This document shows, piece by piece, positions 38,004-49,220 of a stretch of DNA of 64,000 nt (its first letter is position 1; every line of letters begins with the position of its first letter). The position numbers were made by a program, and so were the translations under genes. The stretch is from Cristatella mucedo (Eukaryota; Bryozoa; Phylactolaemata; Cristatellidae): assembly GCA_009760855.2 (NCBI GenBank), contig WPIO01000045.1, forward strand, positions 3,115,501 to 3,179,500, given 5' to 3'. The notes under the pieces are model-generated. The model had not been told where the DNA came from. It searched no databases and saw only the letters and a program-made list of their open reading frames with translations.

Positions 38004-38756
38004 TCAAAAACCTTCCCACGTCAATGCTTTGTAAGTTACGTCCTTTCGGCAAATTCGACATTGCCCTGTACGTGCGAGGGAGCAGGAACAGTAAACGAGA
38101 CCGAACAATGATCTGAGGGTCAGTGGGCACACCACAAAGTCAGTGGGGAGGACATCCTTAGTGATCACGAGATCTAGAATGTGGCCACCGACGTGGGTGC
38201 TATGATTAACGTGTTGGGCCAAACCAAAATTCTCCAGACAGTCAAGAAATGAGCGGACCTGGCTGTTGCTAGGGTTGTCAACGTGAATATTGAAGTCTCC
38301 TACAATCAGTAACGGCCTGTCACACACAAATATTGTAGCGAGGAACTTTGAAAACTCCTCTATAAACAAGTTTAGACAGCCAGAAGGAGGCCGGTGTATC
38401 ACAACAGGGAGAGGCATTGTCTTTGATGAAGACCTTATAGCAACCGATTCAAACGATGACCCACGTAAGAAACTGCACATTTTATAGCCAAACGATTCGC
38501 GAATAACAATTGCAACCCCACCACCAACCTTGTCAGAACGCATGGACTGATAGAATGAGAACCCGGGTGGGGTGGTCTCGGAAATACAGCTACTGGAGCA
38601 AGGCGTCATCCAGGTTTCGGTAAGCAGAAATGCATCTAGCTTCTCGTGGACCACCTGATCGAGGATAAGTAACCCTTTGGTTTTTAGCGAGCGGACAATT
38701 AGTAGGCGGAATTTAAGAGGCTGTCCAACAACTGGGCGACGGTGATGAAGTGGCAT
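38004..38756 (-). CDS. Family-2 LINE endonuclease domain (frameshifted)
   Basis: Starts at ATG 38756. AP-endonuclease-like signatures appear in order: FLLTETWMTP (catalytic Glu), GGGVAIVIRE, HRPPSG (usually YRPP), VGDFNIHVDNP (catalytic Asp/Asn) and the HVGGHILDLVIT segment. A one-base frameshift near 38118-38125 comes just before the S-D-H motif, which is intact in another frame, so the last catalytic histidine is lost from this reading frame. The role of such a domain is nicking target DNA to prime reverse transcription. Confidence 0.88.
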   Translation of the reverse strand: MPLHHRRPVVGQPLKFRLLIVRSLKTKGLLILDQVVHEKLDAFLLTETWMTPCSSSCISETTPPGFSFYQSMRSDKVGGGVAIVIRESFGYKMCSFLRGSSFESVAIRSSSKTMPLPVVIHRPPSGCLNLFIEEFSKFLATIFVCDRPLLIVGDFNIHVDNPSNSQVRSFLDCLENFGLAQHVNHSTHVGGHILDLVITKDVLPTDFVVCPLTLRSLFGLVYCSCSLARTGQCRICRKDVTYKALTWEGF

Positions 38757-38885
38757 GTATTCTCTACCGTTTGCGTCCGGCCCGGCGGACGCGCTGGCTC
38801 TTTGAATTTGAATTGGACCTTGGTAACGGCCGTCGGACGACGTTTCGCAACGTGCTGGGCTGCGGCGGGTGGGCTACTACCGCAA

Positions 38886-39160
38886 CAAGTACTATTCTAT
38901 AAGTTTAGCTGGTCTTTCTATACTTGTTCCGGTGCCTTTGATAGGAATGGTAGAAGGGAAATTAGGCGGTAGTTGCTCAAGAACTACCGCCCAATTTCTC
39001 TTGGTCAAGTGTCTCTTTCTTGAGTATCAGCCTGACTACATTTGTTGAAAGGTCCTGGAACATGACCTGAGGCTAATTACATATTAATGATGTTAGTTAT
39101 ACATAGCAATAGCAAATCAATTCAACTTAGGAGCAGGACAGTGGAATTATGGTCCAACGG
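38886..39160 (-). mobile_element. Family-1 LINE, 5' continuation after the nested insertion
   Basis: The sequence from GTTTAGCTGGTCT through GATAGGAATGGTAGAAGG to AGGAGCAGGACAGTG matches family 1 at 57435-57675 in the same order and strand. It therefore continues the element broken at 35785. Confidence 0.85.
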
Positions 39161-39589
39161 ACTTTACATTCTTGTCCCTAATATAAATAGACCTTAGTCA
39201 CTATGCTTATGTGGACTAGGAAATGATATTTTGAATTTTTATTGTTTCATTCTTGGCTGGGTATCGACATCGGGTCTAAACATATCGCAGCCGTTTTGCC
39301 GCCACCTGGATTAGAGAAGCTTAGGCATGCATAAATTTTTAGAGTAAAATGAATGGATATCTAACCAGTTTGGTTGCTATGATAACATTTTTAACCCTTT
39401 TTTCGAGTGAAAGAATCGTGAAATTCAATTTTTATCGACATGGCATCAACGGGGCTTATTGCACCCGGCAGATGCACTTAACATATTATGTTGACAATTT
39501 ATAAAGACAAGAGCGAAAAAGTATTACATGAAAGATTATGCTGAGATACGCAAAGACTAGCAGACCTGCCTGTTCAGGATTTTAAAAAG
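39161..39589. other. Unassigned intergenic sequence
   Basis: Nothing recognised. Confidence 0.3.
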
Positions 39590-39735
39590 TATAATTAATT
39601 TATATAGCGCCCCAAGAGAACTTAATATCTATTCAGGCGCTTCACATATGCCTCGGGGCTCGAGCCCACGACCTCAGTCAGACCTTAATCCGAGCGAGCA
39701 CCTTAACCGCCAGACCAAACCAGCTCATACAGAAC
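39590..39735 (-). mobile_element. SINE S1, near full-length
   Basis: Read on the minus strand: GAGCTGGTTTGGTCTGGCGG (A-box region), GAGGTCGTGGGCTCGAGCCC (B-box region), then GAAGCGCCTGAATAGATATT and GTTCTCTTGGGGCGCTATAT. The latter part resembles the stem-loop of the family-1 LINE tail. Confidence 0.85.
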
Positions 39736-39939
39736 TACGCAACGACGAGGTTCTGATTACGTATTAAAGCCCATATCCTCGGTGCTAGTTTTTACAATCT
39801 CAAGGAGAACGCGGAAAATTTTTCAAAGTAGAAAAGCAAGTGGTTTTACAAAGTTATACTTGACTTTAGTCGTCATTAATAAAGAACCGCAGAGCTAAAA
39901 TATTATAATGATTATACATAGTTCGTTTGCATATGTAAT

Positions 39940-40025
39940 AGTTCAATTTTTAGAATCCTGGGAGAACCTATCTCTATCCAGGTGCTTTACGTACGTCACT
40001 TGGATCGAGACCCACGAGCTATGAA
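39940..40025 (-). mobile_element. SINE S1 fragment
   Basis: GGGAGAACCTATCTCTATCC and CAGGTGCTTTACGTACGTC, followed by a B-box-like GAGACCCACGAGCT, correspond to S1 in reverse. Confidence 0.6.
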
Positions 40026-40889
40026 TAAGGGTTCTGCGGGAGATGGCGATTTGCAGCGCGTAGCCACAAACGTGAAGCATTTATTCATTTCTTTGCCTTT
40101 AGGTCGTCATGTTGCATTAATCAAAATTGGCTCATACTAATTTTAATTAAATATCTGTTGTTCTTAGTAAATAATTGCCAAAAGGCTCGAAATTATTAGT
40201 TCTCTTCGTAAATGTGTTCACTTCAAATTAATCACTTCACGTATCTCGACAGCAAAGTGGCATACGGCAGAATGACTATTTTCTATACCTCTGAGGGATT
40301 AGCAATAAAGAAATAGAACTTTCTGCACATGCACAAACGCAGTGGTGCATAGTTTCATGATCAATTCTGATAGTGCGACTGCCATAACGCGTTTGAGGTT
40401 CCCGCAAGCGGCATGTGAGACATGCGAAACCGAGGTTTTTTATTACGCCTTTCGAAGCATAGATTTAGTTGGCTAACTTAGCATCTTGTCTTAATAATGC
40501 AATAGTTTAAGAAAACTTTCATTTTAGCTGCCGGTTTCACTTTCTCTTGTGATTTAGCAGTGTTTTAATTTTCCTCGTGAAAAACTCAATGGCAGTCAAT
40601 TTGACGAAGCTCAACACCTTTTATCACATATCGCCCATAAAACTGATATAGCCGGTCAAATATTGGGTACCTGTCAAATGCTACGACTGCTGCCCTTTTT
40701 TGTTTTCCTATTTAAAAATGACCTTACTTTTCTGACTGACAAACTTTGCAGTCAACTAGGCTCAGCTTCTGTTAAGTACCATTCTAAGCAATCGCGAATG
40801 ATAACGCAGGGACAGTATAGAAACGGCACTCCGGGCTAAAGCAATATTAATTCTTGGCTCCTCTAAATATCTTCTGGGTTTTCCAGATT
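40026..40889. other. Unassigned AT-rich intergenic sequence
   Basis: No gene found. Confidence 0.3.
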
Positions 40890-41180
40890 CTCTTGCAATG
40901 AGGCACTTAAACACGGTGAATAATCATGCAGCTACGGCTGTCATCAGAGAGCGTCGCAAATGGCGCAAAGCATCGCTCCTCCATGACGCGGGCTGGGTCA
41001 CACCAGGAGCTTAAAGATTTAAAAACCACGTCAAATTCAGATTTGTCAGTGGACCACTCCAGCTAAAATGCCCCGGTGCAACCTTTCTTCCTAAATGTAC
41101 CGAGTACTGTGTTTTGTGAACCCAACTTCTCGTGCCTCAAAAATGCAACTTCTATTGCGAACAGAGTTGAATAATTGTGG
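40890..41180 (+). mobile_element. Possible decayed L2-like LINE fragment
   Basis: The text from CATGCAGCTACGGCTGTCAT through GAGCGTCGCAAATGGCGC to CATGACGCGGGCTGGGTCAC is laid out like the AARLV..ERR..ITPLL..LHWLPV region of L2-like ORF2. Beyond this layout the similarity is weak. Confidence 0.35.
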
Positions 41181-41322
41181 ACTCTCAATGGGTCCTGCCG
41201 TTCAAGCCCGTGCCTGCGACGTTGCATTCCACGCTTCACTACCCGATAGAGGTCACCCCTAAAATCAATTAAGCGAGATCTATGGAGCAAGCGTCCTCAG
41301 GCCGCATTATACGAGTGGCTTA

Positions 41323-42414
41323 GCGAAGCGCTATTAGGAGAGTGAGCCGAGCCGTTCGTTGACCACCGCGCGCCGTCTGGCGGCCTACTCTTGACACTGC
41401 TTCATGGGCATGCTGTTTCGTCGGCCAGAAAGAACCGCTCGGCACACGTGGGCGTATTTATAGCTCGATGCGTCCGTTCGCCAGCGGCCATCGCTCCTTC
41501 AGTGCGGCGCTCTCACTCCTGACTGCAGCACCGGATATGCTGTGCCGCTGCTGAAGCACGACGCTGAGGCTACTGGGCTCCCGGATGATCGCCGCGGGCG
41601 GCTGAAGCTCTCCGGGCATGCTGGGAGCCAGCTCCACCTGAAGCCGCTACTGAGCGTCGGACGCAGCTTAGCTGCTGCAGCGGCTTGAACGCGCGCGCGC
41701 CGTGCTGAACAGGCGCGGCGATGAGACAGACCTCGCTGGCTGAGGCCGCGCACGACTCATGCCCGAGATCGAGTCGGCCCGCGCAGCGAGTCAATTAAGA
41801 TCGCCCGGAGACGGCTCGGCGCGCACCGCTGGTCTCCAGCGTCAACCGGCAGTGTTGCCGCGGCTCCGCCACACCGAGTATCGACTTACCTGGTTTCGAA
41901 CGATGGCGGCTCGAGCTAGCCGATGGTTTGCGTTGAGCGACGCCCTGTGGCCGCTATCGCTCTACCTGCCGATCTCGGATCCAGCAATGCTGCGCAAACA
42001 AGCGCAGGTCGTCGGCGCCCTAGTGCTGCGAGCAGCTGCTTATCTTCCCGGTCGTCCTCCGCCTAGCGTGCCGCCGCGAAACTCGTCGCCAACGTCTTAT
42101 CTTAGCCGCTTCGGGACGAATCCTTTTTATGGGTAGCACTCGCCAGGCGCCCGTTGACCACCGTTTAAGAAAAACGAGGCTCGCATAAGCCAGAAAATAA
42201 ATGGCTGGCTGGTGAGCTACGTTTAACTATTCAATCGCACAGAGCGCCCTCTGGCGTAAGTACAGCCGCCCGCTATCATTGCGACCGGCGTCTGAAAATA
42301 CGCTAGTCGGCGCTGAATTTTTGTAAAGCGTTTCGCGGTGTTTTGCCACTAAAACGAAAGTGGGATATGGGGCTGTTCGCCTCCCAGCTCTGACTGCAAT
42401 ACTGTCTACGTTGG
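41323..42414. other. CpG-rich unassigned region with repeated CTCF-like motifs
   Basis: GC-rich sequence around 41340-42140, with a TATTTATAG at about 41456 and a 125-residue plus-strand frame (41759-42136) without recognisable domains. CCAGAGGGCGC-type motifs, read on the minus strand, lie at 42244-42256 and (just outside) 42526-42537, with a weaker one at 41371-41383. Confidence 0.4.
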
Positions 42415-42485
42415 CGTAAAGCGCCTAGAAAGAGATTGAGTTCTCTGAGGGCGCCTTATCAAAAGTTTTATTATTATTATCAAAG
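42415..42485 (+). mobile_element. Family-1 LINE, solo 3' tail
   Basis: GTAAAGCGCCTAGAAAGAGA, GTTCTCTGAGGGCGCCTTAT and an ATT repeat: only the last 70 bases of family 1. Confidence 0.85.
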
Positions 42486-42813
42486 CGTCCGCGAGGTCTT
42501 ACAATCGGCTAATTGATTGCACAGGACGCCCTCTGGCATGAGTACAGGCTATCAGTATCAGTGGCTGTCGTTAGACTAGATAATCAGCCTATTAGACTGG
42601 ATCAGCTAACCTGGCAAGTCTGCTGCTTTTAGCACTAATTTTGGAAAACTAAAAGTTCTTGACTTACAACTTTTGGATTTCGAAAGAGCAATACATACCA
42701 GTGAGCATGAAAGCGGCATAGTGTCAGATTGCATAAAAGACCCGTGATTAGTAAAAAGAAAAAAATAATACACGTCTTTTCACATTCGCAGTTGTTTTAC
42801 CTAGAAGACTTAC

Positions 42814-43120
42814 GCCATCTGCCCCCTTCTAGTGGAACCTCCCATTGGCCTTCGTACGTAGATGAAATAGCTTCTGCCTTCCAAATACTTCCTGCAACCT
42901 CGGAGGCCATAATTATGTTGCGTCTATTTATTGGGCGTTCAATGTGCAATGAACCCTCAATATTTGGCAAAACAATTATTGATGAAAACCTTGATCTGAT
43001 TACTTTGATTGGGCAATATAAACTCCCCATAAAAACATTTACGTAACCAGTGAGGCCTGGTGGAACTACAACGACGGAGGTGCATTTTATTTGCATGAGA
43101 CCTAGCGGGGCACCGAATAT
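42814..43120 (-). other. Candidate orphan exon, unassigned
   Basis: A 307-base minus-strand interval without stops, from an AG (43121-43122) to a consensus donor GC|GTAAGT (42808-42813). The translation includes VVVVPPGLTGYVNVFMGSLY and RPINRRNIIMASEVAGSIW, with no low complexity. I do not recognise the family, and no partner exon was identified. A stop lies just upstream of the acceptor in the same frame. It may equally be part of an unknown mobile element. Confidence 0.2.
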
Positions 43121-44689
43121 CTACCTGCTAGCAACTGAGGCCACCCCTAAAGGTATTTCTCTTTTTCCTATCCCGAGATCAATAAAAACTATTGATGAAT
43201 TAGCCATGGTCGCTCGCTCTTCCCTCAGTTTTGTACTCGGAACTTGGCGTGTCAGTTATTTCTCGTAAATCTCGCCTTGACTCAGTTGCTGCAGCCCATG
43301 GCCACGTGACTGCCTCAGGACTAGCTCCGGAGTAACAACTATTTTATTCATCTCTTTGTGGCAAAGTCGCGTGCGCACGGAACAGCAACAGCTAAGCTTA
43401 ACAATACGAATGAGAGAACCATAGAAATGTGATAAGGAGGCGACGCATCCTTGGCGCCCATCGGAAGCCAGCCTCGTTACCAGCTTACGCCGTTGCTCTA
43501 TCAGCGAACCATTAGACCAAATTTGAGGGGCTGCAAGTCGAGGAAGCAGCCAACTGCGGTAACAGTAGTAAAGGAAAATACTGTCAGCTCGTGCCCTTCG
43601 AACGATGCAACTACAACGGCAGTGCATTGCCGCTGGCACGAGCGACCTGAAGCGGTCGGCCAATTTGGAGAGTGTCTCATTTTCCTGCCGACGTCGTCGT
43701 CTACGAACACAATAATCGCTTGAGCTGTGAGTTTGGAAATGGCAGGGGCGAGCTCACGAAAAGTTAGTGCTGAGCTGAGCGCTCATGCTCTCATCCTACT
43801 TTCTGACGTAAGTCAAGGAGCAGGCATGACTCACTCAGCTGGGTGAACCCCAGCTGGCCGCTTCGAATGTCAACTACCCCTGGCTAGTAAACGCAATTAG
43901 AGTGCAATTCGAATCGCTACAAGTCGTCTCGGCGCTGTCTTACGAATCTTTTGGCTGTTTTTGAGCTCATCCAGCATCATTTTGCCAAAGGTGGCAGTAA
44001 TCTATTGCCCCAAGGAGATTTGAAGTCGCTTTTTTTTGAGATTTTTCAGTCCTCATTTTAATTCTGTGCTCCAGAAATAAACGTTTCCTCTCTCCTTCGT
44101 ACTAGGTTAATTTAAAACTCATTTTTTGATGACTCGTGTGATCCAGTATGGGACGAGTGTAGTACGTAGATTGACTTATTCATTATATCCTAAGGCTTAT
44201 TCTGACGTTCCGACTCCTTAAAAAGCTCACAAACTCACTTATAAAATTCTTCCACTATCGTATGCTGTTGAGTCATGCTATAATCAAATTCTAAACAACA
44301 GAGCTCATGCCGAACTCATAACTTATGCAGTATGAGTATTACTGGGTATCCAAAATTATCTTCAAATCACGAAACCAAGAGACCCCCATAAAATGTATGT
44401 TGTGTGCACGAAGATATCTTGCTCACCCCTTCTGCTCCATCCGACCTACACTAAAACGCCACACTAGCCAAGGTTCTCAGTGAGTTTCATCCCCCTTAAA
44501 CAAAACATTGATATGCCCTCTCTAAGATGGTGTCCAGTTTGCTACTGGCATTAAATCAACTGGCCTCATTGGCTGTAAACTTGAGAACCCATTCAAAATA
44601 CCGGGACTATCCATCGTCTGGACTACGAGAGCTAGTGTTGACGACAATACCACTCTGTTGTAGCTAAGACGTAGTTTGGCTCACATAAA
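43121..44689. other. Unassigned intergenic sequence
   Basis: Small overlapping frames (43256-43663, 43451-43723) show no recognisable domain. No repeat family is identified. Confidence 0.35.
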
Positions 44690-44800
44690 AATACAGTTGA
44701 ATCTCAGATGCACAATCCTAAAATGTGGACGTAGATCGCAACCATTTCCTAAACCTTTCAAGGGTTTTCACTTTATCTTGTGATCCTTGTGGTTGTTTAG
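44690..44800 (+). mobile_element. Decayed L2-like LINE scrap (endonuclease-RT linker)
   Basis: GATGCACAATCCTAAAATG through ATTTCCTAAACCTTTCAAGG to TTGTGATCCTTGTGG parallels 55705-55795, a stretch that leads into an L2-like linker sequence. Confidence 0.4.
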
Positions 44801-44930
44801 GCAATTTCTTTATTTATAGTAGGCAATTAGCCAATTAGACAAAAAGTAACTTATTTTCTTTTTCAAGCTTTTTTCAGTTGGATGGATTTACCTGAGAATC
44901 CATATCCAAGATAAGATCCCCACTGAACTC

Positions 44931-45630
44931 ATCAACGCAACTCACTGCTTGCTGGCCTACCGGCGTCTGCAATCAAGCGGTTACAGCTGATGCAAAACTC
45001 AGCAGCTAGGCTTGTCTGTCGTGAGCATCTCAGTCGCCACATCACACCACTTCTCGCGGACCTGCACTGGCTACCAGTCAACCAACGGATTGACTTCGAG
45101 ATTTTGTCGCTCACTTTTACTAGCTTCATTCTTTGGCTCCAGCATATCTCTCAGATATACTCCCCCATCAGGCCAAGCATTGTACCAACCGCTTTTCGGA
45201 ATCCAATAGTCTAAAAATACCCCGTACAAACCTCAAATCCTTTGGAGACCGTGCATTTAGTTGGTATGCTCCCAAAGTTGGATCTCCCTCCCGACATGAG
45301 TCAGAACATCCCCTGACTTGACCACATTTAAAAAGAATTTAAAAACACATTTATTTAGGACAGCATTTAGTGGGTCCCTGTGATTCGTCCTTGATGTGCT
45401 TATGAGTGCTGACACTGTGCACGCTGCCACTAACCACATTTGCATGCTGACCCTGTGCATGTCACCCTAACCATGTTACTCATTTTGTTGGTTTATCAAG
45501 CATGATATTACTCACCATTAAATAGCGTTTCCCTTTGTAGAAAATATAAAGCGCGTAGAAAGAGATTGATTTCTCTGAGGGCGCTTTATCGAGTGCATTC
45601 TTATTGTTATATTATTATTATCACCTTCAG
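44931..45630 (+). mobile_element. Family-1 L2-like LINE, 5'-truncated
   Basis: C-terminal ORF region (AACTCACTGCTTGCTGGCC, DLHWLPVNQRIDF) with frameshifts, then 3' UTR, stem-loop and an ATT-rich end. Confidence 0.92.
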
Positions 45631-46075
45631 GTCATTTCTCTAGCTATTGTTCACTATTAAAATCACTAGTAACGAACCTATTATTAAGTTCAAAAAGATT
45701 TTTAGCCGTAAATCTATCCCTTTACTCTTCTGAAATGTATATATTTGCTGCTACCCTTTCATAAATAACATTGTTAATACGCCCTTAGCTTACGGCTTTT
45801 TGTCCGCAGGCTTCAAAAGGCTCATCAAGTAGGCCACTCTGGGAAGGCAACAGTAGATTCTGAGAACTTACGTAACTTCGGCCCAGTTACCTCACGGCGG
45901 TTTTAATAAAAGACACTGATATAAGCAGTAGCAGACCAGCGAAACTAGAATTTCAAAATTCTGAACACATCAAATTAACTCTTGTAAGAGTTTAGAGATA
46001 ATAACTCCCCAGATCAGAACTGAAAACACAGCGAGCTAAATCAACTTACGACCGACATTCATCATCCCTGGTTTA
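45631..46075. other. Unassigned intergenic sequence
   Basis: Nothing recognised. Confidence 0.3.
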
Positions 46076-46670
46076 TGAATATTTATGTCAATTGTGTGCA
46101 TCTCTGTCTGTAACTCCACAAAGTCATAAAGACCATGTGGGTGTTACGCAGGAGAGTTTTGTATAGCCCACTCACAGCCTAAGCGGCTTTCGGTACGCAT
46201 TCGGTAGCCAACAGACTTCGTCTCACGCAACAAAGAGAAAGTGGGAAGCATAGCAGAGTCAGGAGAGCAGTTGAGGTAGTGAGTAGCATAGAAGTAGCAG
46301 CTCAGGACCGCTGAAAAGAATGTGCCATAGTCGGCAGTAGGAGAGTAGTTGTCGTTGCGAAAGAATTGTGCAAGCGAGTTCCACAGTCTAGTACCTGCAG
46401 AGCTAAGGCTTCTGTCGCCAACTGTCTTTAAGCGGAGGAATAGGACAACTAATTTATTGTCCACACAGGACCTGAGGGCACGAACAGGCTGAAACTGGTG
46501 CAGCAGTTCAGCTAGGTACGAAGGAGCCAAGCCGTTGCGGGCCTTGTGGGTCAGCGTAAGAACTTTGTTCTGTATCCGTCACTCAACCGGCAACCATAAT
46601 AGCTCTTTTAGCATAGGAGACACGTGCTCAAACCGCTGGGACTTGAAGACCAGCCTATAATTCAACTATG
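46076..46670 (-). mobile_element. Family-2 L2-like LINE, 3' part
   Basis: On the minus strand the frame 46144-46530 reads LAELLHQFQPVRALRSCVDN to LWNSLAQFFRNDNYS, the end of the ORF, followed by the 3' UTR. It closely matches 35822-36380. Confidence 0.92.
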
Positions 46671-47639
46671 CGACACTATAAGGCCTAGGCAGCCTAAAAG
46701 CCTTGTCCGTACGATTGGCAGGGATATTTTTTTGCGAATTTCGCATTGACACTTGAGCTCTAGGCCATAGAACCGTGGGTGGCGTAAGTAATGGCCGTTT
46801 CTGAACGCCTGTATCTTTCTGTTGCTGTCAAATAGACTTGTATACATTAAGGTTATGGACTTTTTATGTTAAGGTACGGGTGCTCTTTGCACCTGCCGCG
46901 TTCCAAACATTTGGCATGACTAAGTGCATTGTTGCTGCACCTAAACGTGGCTCGCAGGGATTTTTCAAAGTTCAAGCAACGATCAACAAAACGGTCAAGG
47001 CATACACCAACAGCCCTGAGACCCAGACCTCAAATCAGCTCCAATGCATTGGCTAAGTCCAAACTCACAGTTCTGATTAATGCCAGAGGTCGGCTTTTAG
47101 GCGGTCGCATCTATATATTATCGCATAGCGAGCTCATGGTCGCTAGAATTCAGAAACCGCAAACTGAGTATAAGCCATTCCCCTGGCTGATTTAGCACGT
47201 TGCCGTTTCCGCAGCCCCTCCTACGCGGGTAAGGTAGCTAACTGACTACGTGGGAGCAATTTCCAAGCGATGACTTTGTGCAATGTCCTTAACCACTAGC
47301 AATCGATCCAACACACGATCAAATCACGGCTCACCTCGAAACACGACTCGAGGCCGTCTTGATCAAAGTCCTTCCAAGACACTAGCACTCACAGACGACT
47401 ATGGCTCAGAAGCTGTCATCATCGATATGGCTGTACCCATTTGACAGCGATGCAGATGGCCATGTGAAGTTAAAACCAACGGTAAAACCATCAAGCACTC
47501 TGCTGCCTTCACAAAATTCTGACATAGAAAGGATCGAGCCTTGTAATTTAGTTTCTCACCGATGTTCGAGCTAGTTACTCCACAGAGGCAGTGGTGCTGC
47601 AAGTGTTTAACAACCTTTCCAGGATTTCAGAATAAGCTA
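46671..47639. other. Unassigned intergenic sequence
   Basis: No gene or repeat recognised with confidence. Some text near 47330-47600 may be very old LINE. Confidence 0.3.
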
Positions 47640-48660
47640 GAGCCTCTCCGCTGATTCTTTTAGATCTTTCGACAGGGTTTGACACTCAGGATCACCAATT
47701 CTCTCCAGAATTGAGATTGCTCGCACTTCACAGTAATGGCTTAGGTCCTAAATTAAGTGGAAGATTTAAGCCAATCTATATCAGCGGATATCAATCACAT
47801 CTTTGATCTTAGCCTAGAGCCAAGGTACTCCGCTTAATGATCCTAATCGTGAGTTTTTGTAGTTTTAACAGATGAAACAGGGCTTTACTTTCATTTTGAT
47901 CCCACCCACATTCAATAGAATCAAACGATAAGGTTCAGGCAATTATTGATCTAGGTCGCGGATACTAGTCCTGCAGCGGGCCGTTCTTTATTGCTATCTG
48001 CAAGTGAAAGATGTTACCAAACGGCTTTTAGGCGGGCTGTTCAAATAAGGCTGTTTAATTAGCTAAACCGTAATTCTCTCTACTCGACTTTGCAGCTCGC
48101 AATGCAGAAATTCTCGCCGGATCTGTTGCTTAATCATTCTAGTTAAATTAGAAAAAAAAATTTACGAGCTGTATGGAAACCTTGTGCAACTCAGAAACGA
48201 GGAAGCATGAATCGCAACGCGAGGATGGTTTTCACATTTCAAGTAGCATCACAGCTTCAATTTGAATGTCTTCTTTTTCCAAATTGACCTTTCGTTTGCC
48301 TAGCACGTCAGGTCTGCAAGAACGGCTACCTACTTTCAACTAGGGACAATTGGAAGAATCCTGACCTGCAAATAAAAGAATACTGCAGCCAGCTTTTCCA
48401 GGCAATGTTGGCATTCTTTTATGACTTTTATAACTCAACACCCGCAGATCTTCCAGAATTTGTAGGCGTATGCTTTGTAATTGCCGAGAAACGTGTAGCT
48501 AGGCTTTCTATAAAAAATCTCGTAATGATGTTATTTCACCTCTTCTTACAGACCTGCACTGGCATGTTATCAAGACATTTGTCGAGCTCAAGGCTTTATT
48601 TCAAACTTGTAGGTACTATTTATTCTTGTGCTCCGGCTTACCTATCGCAACTACTCTGAT
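47640..48660 (+). mobile_element. Deeply decayed L2-like LINE remnant paralogous to 12558-13690
   Basis: Reverse-transcriptase-like scraps (GTTTGACACTCAGGATCACC, ATGGCTTAGGTCCTAAATTA) and a TTCCAAATTGACCTTTCG piece, in the same order as beside gene A. This marks the outer part of the duplicated unit. Confidence 0.55.
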
Positions 48661-49103
48661 CAGGCTATTAATCGTTCCACACGTTCTTCTGCCTCTGGTC
48701 GTGTAGCTGTGCCGCTATTCAACGTCCAAACAATTGGAGAATATGCTTCCTACGGTCGCAAAGCCGGAAAACCACTTGAGCTGACGCTCCGACACCCTCT
48801 GACTTAAAATTGTTAAAGATAAAGTTAAGTAATACATGTTCTTATCAAAGGTTACTGGGTCCACGTGAGTGATTCTTTGTGCATTTATGCGTGATTAGGA
48901 TGCGAATGTCAGTACTGACTAATTGACATGCTTACTTTGAAGACTATATCAAGAAGCAAAATTTTGTGGTTTTTGGGATCTGTATATGATATATACTAGC
49001 GCTTACATATCTCCGCGAGTTTATTATGAGCTTTACTCATTATTTGCACATGCGAATCAACCGAAAATGGATTCATAAATGTATTTCGCTGACAGTTTGA
49101 CTC
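48661..49103. other. 3' flank of ENPP gene B, unassigned
   Basis: No gene. The end nearest gene B resembles the 3' flank of gene A. Confidence 0.45.
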
Positions 49104-49109
49104 TTTATT
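49104..49109 (-). terminator. Candidate polyadenylation signal of ENPP gene B
   Basis: AATAAA on the minus strand about 112 bases after the stop codon. The AATAAA used as candidate for A has become AATTGAAT-like in B. Confidence 0.4.
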
Positions 49110-49220
49110 GAAGGCACTGAGTTAACTAATTATTCAAGTCGAAAATGGCGAATCTGGTTAAAAATTCAATTTGCATTGCTCCAATGCATGTTTCTCAACA
49201 TTAACTAACCTACATTGCAA

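Larger units (their letters stand above)
35786..38885 (-). mobile_element. Family-2 L2-like LINE, nearly complete, nested insertion
   Basis: On the minus strand this 3.1-kb element carries an APE-type endonuclease, then the reverse transcriptase, C-terminal region, 3' UTR and a tail of TACAT/ATTACAT repeats. It lies inside the family-1 copy whose halves are at 34321-35785 and 38886-39160. Its 5' end has only about 130 bases before the endonuclease ATG, so it has no ORF1 or is 5' truncated there. Frameshifts and a stop make it inactive in this copy. Confidence 0.9.

Noticed and set aside
41759-42136. 125-residue ORF in the CpG-rich region
   Set aside because: GC-rich sequence readily yields long frames, and there is no domain, splice or promoter support beyond a TATA-like word.
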